Shown here: positions 36,701 to 43,601 of the stretch, in pieces
Numbering within the stretch: position 1 is the stretch's first letter
Layout: the number at the start of each line of letters is the position of its first letter
Source of the DNA: Actimicrobium antarcticum
GTDB lineage: Bacteria > Pseudomonadota > Gammaproteobacteria > Burkholderiales > Burkholderiaceae_D
DNA: 64,000 nt
Assembly (NCBI RefSeq): GCF_039536745.1
Contig: NZ_BAAAZE010000005.1
Span: 310,001-374,000 of the forward strand
Direction of reading: 5' to 3'
The notes under the pieces: model-generated
What the model saw: only the letters and a program-made list of their open reading frames with translations
The model's database searches: none
Told to the model about the DNA's origin: nothing
Made by a program: the position numbers and the translations under genes

Positions 36701-38902
36701 TGTCGCGTGTTGAACCAGCAGGCGACCGATGTGCAGATGGTTTGCCTGGCGCTGGCTGGCGCTCTCCACGGCATACGCGGCTTGCTGCACGCGGTCGTGC
36801 AGGAAGCGATAGGCGATGCGTGACGTGGCCTGTGCTTCTGTCGGCCGGTCGATCGCGTCGGCTTCGTCCTCGGCCAGATATTTATAGTGTTGATCCAGCG
36901 GATGAATCAGCCCTGCCTGCAGCGCCGGCCACAGCGCCTGCTGGGTCTGATACGGCGTCATGGCGGTGGCGATGGCCAGTGTTTCCAGCGCGACGCGGTT
37001 GCCGACGCAGGCCGCCAGTTGCAGCAGATGCCTGGTCTGCGGTGGCAGGCGCTGGATTTTTGCCAGCATCAGGTGCACCACATTGTCCGTGTAGTCGGCG
37101 TTGTTCAGTGCCACCAGGTCCCATTGCCAGTCGTTCTGTGCATGGCGATACTGCAAGTGGCCTGCGTCATGGATGGCCGACAGGAACTGGCCCAGAAAAA
37201 AAGGATTGCCGCGGGTTTTCTGATAACACAGGCGGGTCAGCGGCGCGCATGCGTCGGTCGTCACATGCAAGGTCTCCGCCAGCAGTTGCGCGACCTGCTG
37301 TTCGGTCAACTCCGCCAGCGTGATCGTCGACAGTCGCACCTCCGCTTTGCGCAACTGCTCGCACAGCGCCATCAGCGGATGCCCGGCAGCGACTTCGTTA
37401 TCGCGGTAGGCGCCGATGACCAGCAGATAGCGGTCGTCCGGTTCGCGCACGAACAGGTCGATCATTTTCAGTGTCGGCGCATCGGCCCATTGCAGGTCGT
37501 CGAGGAACAGCACCAGCGGATGCGCTGCCGACGAAAATACCTGAACAAACTGCTGGAACACCCGATGCAGCCGGTTGCGCGATTCGACCGGCGGCAGTTC
37601 TGCCACGGACTCGGTGGGGCCGACGATCAGGGCCAGTTCCGGTAGCAGTTCGACCATCGCCCCAATGCTGGCACCCAAGCTAGCGCGCAACTTGTCGGCC
37701 CACTGCCGCACCTGCTGATCGGGTTCACCGAGCAACTGACGGATCAATTCGCGGAATGCCTCGATCAGCGATGCATAGGGCACATCGCGCCGGTACTGGT
37801 CAAACTTTCCCGCCACAAAACAGCCGCGCCGCGCCGCCATCGGCTTGTGCACTTCATTGACGACAGCCGATTTGCCGATGCCCGAGTAGCCAGCGACGAG
37901 CAGCATTTCACTGGGGCCGTTGCTGGTCCGCTCGAACGCGGCCATCAGTGCGTCGACCTCGGATTCGCGGCCAACCAGCTTTTGCGGAATGACGAATTTG
38001 CCGCGATGGTCCGATAAGCCTGCCGATGGCGCACGGCGTCGATCCGGTTCCAGCGATATCGCACGACACAATGCCAGATCACTCTTCAGGCCATGCAGAC
38101 TTTGATAGCGCTGCTCGGCGTTTTTTTCCAGCAGGCGTTGCACGATCGCCAGCAGCGGTCCCGGCAGATTGGCCAGCGCCGGCACTGACCAGTCGGGTAT
38201 ACGCGCAATATGGCAATGCACCAGTTCCATGGCGTCGGCGACGGGGAAGGGCGGCTGTCCGGTCAATAGCTCATAGAAGGTCGCACCGAGGGCATAGAAA
38301 TCGGCGCGATAATCGACGATGCGGTTCATGCGTCCGGTCTGCTCCGGTGCCATGTAATGCAGCGAGCCTTCCAGCGTTGCCGGATTGATGAGGCCCTGGG
38401 TTTCCTGGCCCAGCTCGCAAGAGATACCGAAGTCGATCAGCTGCAGCCGGGCTACCTTGCCGTTCCAGACCAGATTGGCGGGATTGATGTCTTTGTGAAT
38501 GACGTTATGACCGTGCACGACGTCCAGCACATCACACAATTGCAGCGCAATCTCGAAAAAATCGACCAGTGGCAAGGCGGTTCTGGTATCCGACGGGTGA
38601 CTGGCTTTGTAGCCGAGCAAGACCTTGTCCAGTGACTGGCCGCCGATGTCTTCGTGCAGCATGGTCCAGTAGCCGGCCTGCTGCTGCAGTGCCAGCGGAC
38701 GGACAATGCCGGCAGTCGTGAAGCCGCGCGCAATGGCGTATTCACGCTTGAAGCGAGCGATTTCCTGGGGGGAGGGGCATTGCTTGTTGAGGATTTTGAC
38801 AATGACCGGCGCGCTGTTCTGACTGGAGATGGCGCGATATACCCGTGAGCGCGCGCTGTTGTGCAATTGCTCCGTCGTTTCATAGTCGTGAAGTTCGCCC
38901 AC
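33788..38902 (-). CDS. Protein kinase-like / AAA ATPase / GAF / GGDEF giant regulator
   Basis: The 1704-residue signalling protein is taken from GTG 38902, with AGGA six bases upstream; an in-frame TTG at 38962 is the alternative. Residues about 1-270 are a Ser/Thr kinase-like domain: VIVK Lys36, HKDINPAN near 136-143, LIDFG near 155 and a MAPEQTGR activation segment. A MalT/AAA-type ATPase follows (GYSGIGKS at 338-345, LVLFLDDLQWAD near 475). A long helical TPR-like region comes next, then a GAF domain near 1390-1540, a short coiled coil, and a diguanylate cyclase with GGEEF at 1614-1618. The inhibitory-site pattern RTSD lies just before the active site, so product feedback is likely. It probably makes cyclic di-GMP in response to a signal sensed upstream. 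A poly-Ser tract near 1125 comes from a trinucleotide repeat. Confidence 0.88.
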   Translation of the reverse strand: MGELHDYETTEQLHNSARSRVYRAISSQNSAPVIVKILNKQCPSPQEIARFKREYAIARGFTTAGIVRPLALQQQAGYWTMLHEDIGGQSLDKVLLGYKASHPSDTRTALPLVDFFEIALQLCDVLDVVHGHNVIHKDINPANLVWNGKVARLQLIDFGISCELGQETQGLINPATLEGSLHYMAPEQTGRMNRIVDYRADFYALGATFYELLTGQPPFPVADAMELVHCHIARIPDWSVPALANLPGPLLAIVQRLLEKNAEQRYQSLHGLKSDLALCRAISLEPDRRRAPSAGLSDHRGKFVIPQKLVGRESEVDALMAAFERTSNGPSEMLLVAGYSGIGKSAVVNEVHKPMAARRGCFVAGKFDQYRRDVPYASLIEAFRELIRQLLGEPDQQVRQWADKLRASLGASIGAMVELLPELALIVGPTESVAELPPVESRNRLHRVFQQFVQVFSSAAHPLVLFLDDLQWADAPTLKMIDLFVREPDDRYLLVIGAYRDNEVAAGHPLMALCEQLRKAEVRLSTITLAELTEQQVAQLLAETLHVTTDACAPLTRLCYQKTRGNPFFLGQFLSAIHDAGHLQYRHAQNDWQWDLVALNNADYTDNVVHLMLAKIQRLPPQTRHLLQLAACVGNRVALETLAIATAMTPYQTQQALWPALQAGLIHPLDQHYKYLAEDEADAIDRPTEAQATSRIAYRFLHDRVQQAAYAVESASQRQANHLHIGRLLVQHATPETRELQLFAIAEQLNAGRALISLPAERLQLARMNLCAGIKARSSAAFQAALHHMRIGIDLLPDDAWQQHAELSLALHLGAAEAAYLCGEFAAADAMYPTVLAHCTTPLQQIRCITIQAQQYQLQGRLPDAIAILRNGLHLLQIDISDDPDILKTGIPVILAETRQLRAGRSMDDLLLADDMQDPTALATMQMMRGLWLASYYAGQQDLSVLMVLSMTRLSLQKGTGDFSAMAYVAYAFFIAYSDHDPHSHDIGAMALELANRRTDLHARSQTCLMFGAMINHWNRPLRSCDSLYDEAFQWALDGGDFVQVGVVAAVRATDRLIMGHYLPDLLESTERDLVQMRSNGQIDMVDCIIAGAVQPIKCLMGLTSSNSSNSSSSYDDDAFNEARFLATYGSSRLYQAYFYQGKIRNAYLFDSADAEALADHHGTVIQILRGQAKTPDTTFYAALIWMRLLRRNPQRADAHGLRARFDTLQAGLAGWVGQGNHDLAARHLLTLAELARHEHDVPLAMRHYREAIDTARATGYINIQALASEHYGEFWRDQGQHRLAGVFLQDAVALYRQWGADGKAAQLIALHADLQETASERPTSISLAGSIGGGAINAALDLASILKAALALTHETGLRNVLQRLIGIVRENSGAQVARLLLHSEGAWYLEADITSDIVSVLQARPLSLDAEHDPQFPLSLLRYAVRTGDVVIDDDIAISPRFATDPYVRAHRPRSVLCLPIKQSDQVVGMLYLENNLADATFTSERVEFLRLLGAQAMISIAHARLYDSLEQRVAERTAELEDANRKLATLSATDGLTGLANRRQFDVILDSELARARRTGETLVVMMIDVDHFKQYNDCYGHQAGDESLKIIARVLQAATRRTSDLAARYGGEEFSIVMANTDATAALQLADAMRMAIEELAIPHERSGIGKVTISAGVAVRSPDRSSGAHSDASSLLRVADDALYRAKDSGRNCVVMAYV

Positions 38903-39146
38903 GTCTTTTCCTGTTACTGACTTGCGTGTGTTGACACCTGGAGAGATATCGATTGCACACAATTTAATCTGCGTTCACGGCATCGTGAACAACGGCGGGG
39001 ACGACTCTCCAAATAGAATGTTGCCATTCTACATCTAGCGTTTGATGCGCCCACAAAGACCTTCCGAAAAGGAATAAATAATAACGAAGCAGGAGGCCGA
39101 TTTTCTGATGCCGGCCTCTGTCATCGCGGAATTCTGGCCGCTGTAA

Positions 39147-39773
39147 TCACTTCACGCAGGTCGCGATGATCTGGTGGCGTATCGGTACCAGCAGCGTCGG
39201 CAAAATGATGGGCTGTACGTCGACATGACTGAATCCCGCAGAGCGCAACACCGCGCCGGTATCCCGGCACAAATTGCATCCTTCGAATAGCCAGTGCCAC
39301 GGCTGTCGAATGGTCTGCTGCAGCACCCGCTCACCTGAACCTGCCGGCGCCGCAACATGCTCGATGCAGACAAAGCGACCGCCCGGGCGCAGTACGCGCA
39401 GCACCTCGGCGATGACGCGTTGCGGCTGGTCAACGGTGCACAGCACCAGCGTAGCGAAGACCAGATCGACGCTGTCAGACGGCATATCAAGCGACTCGGC
39501 CATCAGGTCGTGCAGCTGCAGGTCGATGCCGTGGTTGGTGGCTTGTGCCCGCAGCGCGGCGTGCATTTGCCGGTTCGGTTCGATGGCGATCAGGCGGGTG
39601 CCGGCTGGCAGGTAGCGCATGTTGGCGCCGGTGCCGGAACCGAGTTCAACCACGACGGCCGGGACGTCAGCCAGCAGCCCGGATTTGATCGCGGCGTATT
39701 TTTGATGCATGTAGCCATCGAGGGTCTGCAAGAGCCAGGCGTTCAGGCGGCCTCGGACTGGATTGTCGGACAT
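39147..39773 (-). CDS. Class I SAM-dependent methyltransferase
   Basis: The 208-residue protein starts at the ATG ending at 39773. The frame stays open for another 123 codons, but these lie in repeat DNA, so the longer version is not believed. Motif I is VVELGSGTGANMRYLP near 42-57, motif II IAIEPNRQMH, motif IV LVFATLVLCTVDQP and post-motif LRVLRPGGRFVCIEH. A Cys-containing segment (WHWLFEGCNLCRDT) near 165 and the overall order match the METTL7/phospholipid-type or UbiE-like small methyltransferases. The substrate cannot be told from sequence. The gene is isolated between the giant regulator and the second repeat cluster. Confidence 0.82.
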   Translation of the reverse strand: MSDNPVRGRLNAWLLQTLDGYMHQKYAAIKSGLLADVPAVVVELGSGTGANMRYLPAGTRLIAIEPNRQMHAALRAQATNHGIDLQLHDLMAESLDMPSDSVDLVFATLVLCTVDQPQRVIAEVLRVLRPGGRFVCIEHVAAPAGSGERVLQQTIRQPWHWLFEGCNLCRDTGAVLRSAGFSHVDVQPIILPTLLVPIRHQIIATCVK

Positions 39774-39958
39774 GGGGTGGGGTTTTCTGTGGATGGGGAC
39801 GGGTGCACTGTACCTTGTGTGGGGTTTACTGCGCAGGGTTGTTGCATGAAGGGGGGCAGTTGCGGGAATGTCGTCGGTAATTGAAATCGACGGTGCTCCG
39901 TCCCTGCCAAGCCGGGGGCGGTTCGGCAGCCGGTCACTTCTTTTTGCTTCGCTGTTTT
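39774..39958. repeat. Intergenic stretch with a partial palindrome arm end
   Basis: The region between the methyltransferase start and the first REP-like unit holds at 39896-39954 an arm-end fragment of the large repeat (CCAAGCCGGGGGCGGTTCGG, then CAGCCGGTCACTTCTTTTTG). It is fused directly to a REP-like palindrome. The methyltransferase promoter must lie to its left. Confidence 0.55.
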
Positions 39959-39996
39959 GTAGGTTGGGCTGCGAAGCCCAACATGCGTCAAGCTGC
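39959..39996. repeat. REP-like palindrome, copy 4
   Basis: GTAGGTTGGGCTGCGAAGCC then CAACATGCGTCAAGCTGC is the best-conserved form of the unit; it is identical over its core to copy 5 at 40117. Confidence 0.8.
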
Positions 39997-40116
39997 CTTC
40001 TAGGACGCCACGGCGTGCGGTCGTCGGTAGCTAAAATGGTTTGATCTCCGTCGCGATCAAGCCGGGTGCGGCCCGGCAGCCGGTCACTTCTTTTTGCTTC
40101 GCCAAAAAGCAGTTTT

Positions 40117-40155
40117 GTAGGTTGGGCTGCGAAGCCCAACATGCGTCAAGCTGCC
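40117..40155. repeat. REP-like palindrome, copy 5
   Basis: GTAGGTTGGGCTGCGAAGCC then CAACATGCGTCAAGCTGCC. Together with copy 4 and the intervening arm-end fragment it forms a ~157-base direct repeat (39959 to 40115, then 40117 onward), similar in spacing to copies 2 and 3. Confidence 0.8.
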
Positions 40156-40183
40156 TTGTAGGTCGCTACGGCGTGCGGTCGTC

Positions 40184-40896
40184 GGTAGCTAAAATGGTTT
40201 GTGCTCCGTCATGACCAAGCCGGGGGCGGCCCGGCAGCCGGTCACTTCTTTTTGCTTCGCCAAAATGAAGTAACCAAGAAAAAGGCGACCGCAAGACCGC
40301 TGCCCTGCGGGTTCCCAAAAACCGGGTACGGCAAGAGGGAAGCCCGCAAACTCGCTACGCTCAGACAGTGCGGGCTTCTGATCCTCTTGCCGTACCCAGT
40401 TTTTGGCAGCGATCTTTTTATGCGGAATTCAAGGTCAAGACCAAGCCCAGCCTTGGTAATTGGTTGATGGTCAGGCTCGCTTTGCGCGAGAAGGCCGGCT
40501 CATCGATATCCACATCGACTTCAAAACCAACGTCAAAACCGGCGTCAAAACCAATGCCAAACTCAAAATCTACAAGGCTTTTACAAGCCATCTTTCTCGC
40601 GCAAAGCGAGCCCGGCCATCAATCAATCATCAAGGCTGGGCTTGGTCTTGACGTTGAATTCCGCATAAAAGGCCGCTGCCAAATACCGTGTCCGGGCAGG
40701 GGATAAGAGGGCCGCACTGTCTGAGCGTAGCGAGTTTGCGGCCCTCCCCCTGACCGGGCACGGTATTTGGGAACCCGCAGGGCAGCGGTCTAGCGGTCGC
40801 CTTTTTTTGCTTACTTTATTTGGCGAAGCAAAAAAAGTGAGCGGCTGCCGGGCCGCACCCGGCTTGGCTCCACGGAGCGCAACCCGTTTTAGCTAC
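40184..40896. repeat. Large near-palindromic repeat, copy B
   Basis: This second copy of the ~0.7 kb element is bounded by GGTAGCTAAAA and TTTTAGCTACC. It matches copy A over nearly all of both arms (for example GCGACCGCAAGACCGCTGCC and GGGCAGCGGTCTAGCGGTCG) and in the centre (CTCGCTTTGCGCGAGAAGG). Differences are mostly substitutions and a shorter central repeat tract. It lacks a transposase and any credible coding sequence. Confidence 0.8.
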
Positions 40897-40940
40897 CGCA
40901 GGCTGCAGACCGCGTGTCGTGGCGACCCGCAAAGCAACCT

Positions 40941-41108
40941 GACGCATGTTGGGCTTCGCAGCTATGCCTTTCAAGGTCGGCCTATTTAACTCATTGATTT
41001 ATATAGGCTTTCATTTTGAAAAATTAAAACCGCAGGCCTGTAACTCATTGAAAATAAATACAAAAATTCTTCACCTTGAGACGCATAGCTTCGCAGCCCA
41101 AGCTACGA
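40941..41108. repeat. Two incomplete REP-like units around an AT-rich insert
   Basis: GACGCATGTTGGGCTTCGCAGC at 40941-40962 is cut in the middle of the palindrome. The second half reappears at 41079-41108 as GACGCATAGCTTCGCAGCCC followed by AAGCTACG. Between them lie 125 very AT-rich bases (40963-41087). The 10-base string GCTTCGCAGC flanks the insert directly at 40953-40962 and 41088-41097. A repeated TAACTCATTGA occurs twice inside the insert. Confidence 0.6.
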
Positions 41109-41222
41109 AACTGATCCTCTTGCCGTACCCGATTTTTGGCAGCGGCCTTTTTACGCGGAATTCAACACCAAGCCCAGCCTTGGTAAATGGTTGATAGTCT
41201 GACTCGCCTTGCGCGAGCCTGC
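41109..41222. repeat. Partial arm of the large palindromic repeat
   Basis: CTGATCCTCTTGCCGTACCC to CTTGCGCGAGCCTGCCC repeats the middle of the left arm (compare 40379-40490), with the CTTGGTAAATGGTTGAT segment conserved. It shows that fragments of the element also spread or survive alone. Confidence 0.65.
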
Positions 41223-41266
41223 CCAAGCCTGAAATAAAAATCGACGCGCGCTGCTATACTCCGCAC

Positions 41267-41686
41267 ATGCGTTTACACCTCAAGACATTCCTGCTCTGGC
41301 TAATGATCGCCACGCTCCCTTTGCAGGGGCTGGCTGCTGCCATGAAATTGTCTTGTGATCCGGCGCATCATGCCATCGCCATGGTTAGCGTCATGACGCA
41401 GGATCAGCATCATTCCGATTCCTCCAGCGATCAACATGACCACGCGGGCATGCATCTCGCCGCCGCCGATACCGGTCAGTCAGATCAGCCCGGCGTCAAC
41501 GACCACCACTACAAAACGTCTTCCTGCAGTGCCTGTGCCGCCTGCTGTGTCGGCGCTACCGCACCACCGCCAGTCGTGCTGCCGCTGCCCGTTCGCATCA
41601 GTTCGGAGCTGGTCATCGTTGCTCCCGCCACATTCGCCACCGGCATCACGCCGGACGGCCTCGAACGTCCCCCCAAACGCAGTTAA
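41267..41686 (+). CDS. Small secreted His/Cys-rich protein at the head of the copper cluster
   Basis: The 139-residue protein has a signal peptide (MRLHLKTFLLWLMIATLPLQ, cleavage after GLAA). The mature part has a His/Asp/Met-rich segment (QDQHHSDSSSDQHDHAG near 45-65), a Cys cluster (SSCSACAACCVGA near 85-97) and a Pro/Val-rich end. I do not recognise a named family, but small proteins of this composition often lead copper-resistance operons and are presumed metal-binding. It precedes the Met-rich protein by 124 bases. A -10-like TATACT lies just before the start, but no matching -35 is clear. Confidence 0.65.
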   Translation: MRLHLKTFLLWLMIATLPLQGLAAAMKLSCDPAHHAIAMVSVMTQDQHHSDSSSDQHDHAGMHLAAADTGQSDQPGVNDHHYKTSSCSACAACCVGATAPPPVVLPLPVRISSELVIVAPATFATGITPDGLERPPKRS

Positions 41687-41810
41687 TTTCATTAACGTAT
41701 CGCACCGGATACGACGGCTGATGGCCGTCCGTCACTCTTGCGCGATCGTTCGCACCCGGTGCGATGTCGCGTGTTGAAACACGCATTGATGAATGATTTT
41801 GGGGGAAACC

Positions 41811-42179
41811 ATGCCGGCACCTTGCCACTTCCTGTTAGCCATGTGCGTCGTATTGCCATGTGCCGCGTCTGCGCAATCGCAGCAATCTTCCGATCCCGCC
41901 AGTGCCGATGCCGCCGTGCCGGCAGTGACTTACACATCGGCATTTTCCAATTACCGCGCCGTCTCCGCGGAACAGGTCTCTCCGGCCAAAGTATGGCGTC
42001 AGGCCAATGACGAATTGGCAAACACCGGTGGTCACATGGGTGGTGGCTCCAGCCAGCCAGAGTCGGCCAAGCCAATGACGCCAATGAAGCCAATGAAGCC
42101 AATGAAGCCAATGACGCCAATGAAGCCAATGCCGCAATCGCACGCAGGCCACGGTGCCCATTCCATGGGAGAAAAATGA
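41811..42179 (+). CDS. Periplasmic Met-rich putative copper carrier
   Basis: The 122-residue protein is assigned the ATG at 41811, because GGGGGAAACC precedes it; an ATG at 41793 is also in frame. A signal peptide (CHFLLAMCVVLPCAASA) is followed by a short domain (VTYTSAFSNYRAVSAEQVSP, conserved in small proteins placed before CusC-like genes). Then comes a tail of about eight MKP/MTP triplets and a final HAGHGAHSMGEK. Met and His in this spacing suit Cu(I)/Cu(II) binding. The tail is encoded by a 9-base DNA tandem repeat. Its stop overlaps the start of the TolC-like gene by four bases, so they are translationally coupled. Confidence 0.7.
   Translation: MPAPCHFLLAMCVVLPCAASAQSQQSSDPASADAAVPAVTYTSAFSNYRAVSAEQVSPAKVWRQANDELANTGGHMGGGSSQPESAKPMTPMKPMKPMKPMTPMKPMPQSHAGHGAHSMGEK
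42068..42133 (+). repeat. 9-base tandem repeat encoding Met-Lys-Pro / Met-Thr-Pro units
   Basis: About seven units of CCAATGAAG or CCAATGACG follow one another inside the Met-rich gene. The unit length is a multiple of three, so copy-number change would alter the number of Met ligands without a frameshift. Confidence 0.85.
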
Positions 42180-43588
42180 TGCGTCAATTACGCAAACTGA
42201 AACCACTCTCGCTGGCAGTGATGACGCTGGTCCTGTCCGGTTGTGCGACGTTCTCGCAGGATGGCGGGCTCGATTCCGTGGCATCCCTGACGAAAGAACG
42301 TACCGGCCAAACCGTCCAGCGCGAGAAATCCGCTGACGATATCGCCGCGACACAGGCTACCGTGTCGGAACTCCTTGCCAAGCCACTCACAGCCGATTCG
42401 GCGGTGCAACTGGCGCTGCGCAATAACAAGGGTTTGCAGGCATCGCTTGCCGATCTGGGCGTGGCCGAAGCCGATCTGGTCCAGTCTGGCAGACTGCGTA
42501 ATCCGGGGTTCAGTTTCGGTCGGCAACGCAGCGGTGACGATGTCGAAATCGACCGCAGCATCATGTTCGACCTGGCAGGATTGCTGACCATGCCGATGCG
42601 CACGAAGATCGAAGGACGGCGCTTCGAGCAGGCAAAACTGCAGGCGGCATCCAGCGCAGTCGAACTGGCCGCAGACACCCGCAAGGCCTATTTCAATGCA
42701 GTCGCCGCAGCCCAGTCGGTGACCTTTGCAGAGCAGGTGCGTACCGCCGCAGAAGCCGGTGCCGATATGGCGCAACGGCTTGCCAGGGTCGGCAATTTCA
42801 GCAAGCTGGACCAGGCCCGGGAGCAGGTTTTTTATGCCGAGGCCACCACCCAGCTGGCACGGGCGCTGCACAACGCCACCGCGACTCGGGAAGAGCTGAC
42901 CCGCTTGATGGGCATCTGGGGCAACGATATCGGGTTCAAGTTGCCGGACCGGTTGCCTGACCTGCCCAAGACGGCCAACGAAGCCGGTGACATCGAAGCG
43001 CAGGCAATGACCCGGCGCCTCGATGTGCTGATGGCAAAACGCGATACCGAAGCCACCGCCAGCGCACTCGGCCTGACGCGGGCAACTGCTTTCGTCAATG
43101 TGCTGGACGCTGGCTACACCAGCAAGAGCGTCAGCGGCAGTCCACGTGCCAACGGTTATCAGATCGAACTGGTATTGCCGATCTTTGACTGGGGTACCGC
43201 GCGTTCCGCGAAGGCCGAATCGCTGTACATGCAAGCGGTCCATCGCACCGCCGACACGGCCGTGCGGGCGCGTTCGCAGGTGCGCGAAGCGTACTCCGCG
43301 TATCGCACTTCCTACGACATTGCCAGACACTATCGCGATGACGTGGTGCCGCTGCGGAAGATGATTTCCGACGAGGTCATGCTGCGCTACAACGGCATGC
43401 TGGCCAGCGTGTTCGAGCTGCTGTCGGACGCCCGCGACCAGGTCAACAGCGTCAATGGCGCGATCGAGGCGCAACGCGATTTCTGGATCAGCGAAACCGA
43501 GTTGCAGGCCGTCATCCATGGCAGCGGCGCAGCGCCATCGCGCAGCAGCGTACGGAACACACCGAGCGCGTCTGCGCCGTCACACTAA
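42176..43588 (+). CDS. TolC/CusC-family outer-membrane channel lipoprotein
   Basis: The 470-residue protein belongs to the outer-membrane efflux family. The signal ends in a lipobox (VLSGC, Cys about 23). The helical hairpins carry the typical repeats QLALRNNKGLQASLADLGVA near 82-100 and RLARVGNFSKLDQAREQVFYAEA near 205-225, with a second half around LDVLMAKRDTEATA and VLPIFDWGTARSAKAE. It should form the trimeric exit duct for metal or a substrate. No RND pump or membrane-fusion protein lies in this window, so the partner must be encoded elsewhere, or the protein has a pump-independent role, as suggested for channels placed next to multicopper oxidases. Confidence 0.9.
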   Translation: MMRQLRKLKPLSLAVMTLVLSGCATFSQDGGLDSVASLTKERTGQTVQREKSADDIAATQATVSELLAKPLTADSAVQLALRNNKGLQASLADLGVAEADLVQSGRLRNPGFSFGRQRSGDDVEIDRSIMFDLAGLLTMPMRTKIEGRRFEQAKLQAASSAVELAADTRKAYFNAVAAAQSVTFAEQVRTAAEAGADMAQRLARVGNFSKLDQAREQVFYAEATTQLARALHNATATREELTRLMGIWGNDIGFKLPDRLPDLPKTANEAGDIEAQAMTRRLDVLMAKRDTEATASALGLTRATAFVNVLDAGYTSKSVSGSPRANGYQIELVLPIFDWGTARSAKAESLYMQAVHRTADTAVRARSQVREAYSAYRTSYDIARHYRDDVVPLRKMISDEVMLRYNGMLASVFELLSDARDQVNSVNGAIEAQRDFWISETELQAVIHGSGAAPSRSSVRNTPSASAPSH

Positions 43589-43601
43589 TCAGGAGTTGAA
43601 C

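Noticed and set aside
39774..40142. N-terminal extension of the methyltransferase by 123 codons
   Set aside because: The extra part lies in repeat DNA (REP-like unit and arm-end fragments), while the protein family starts at the Met ending at 39773.
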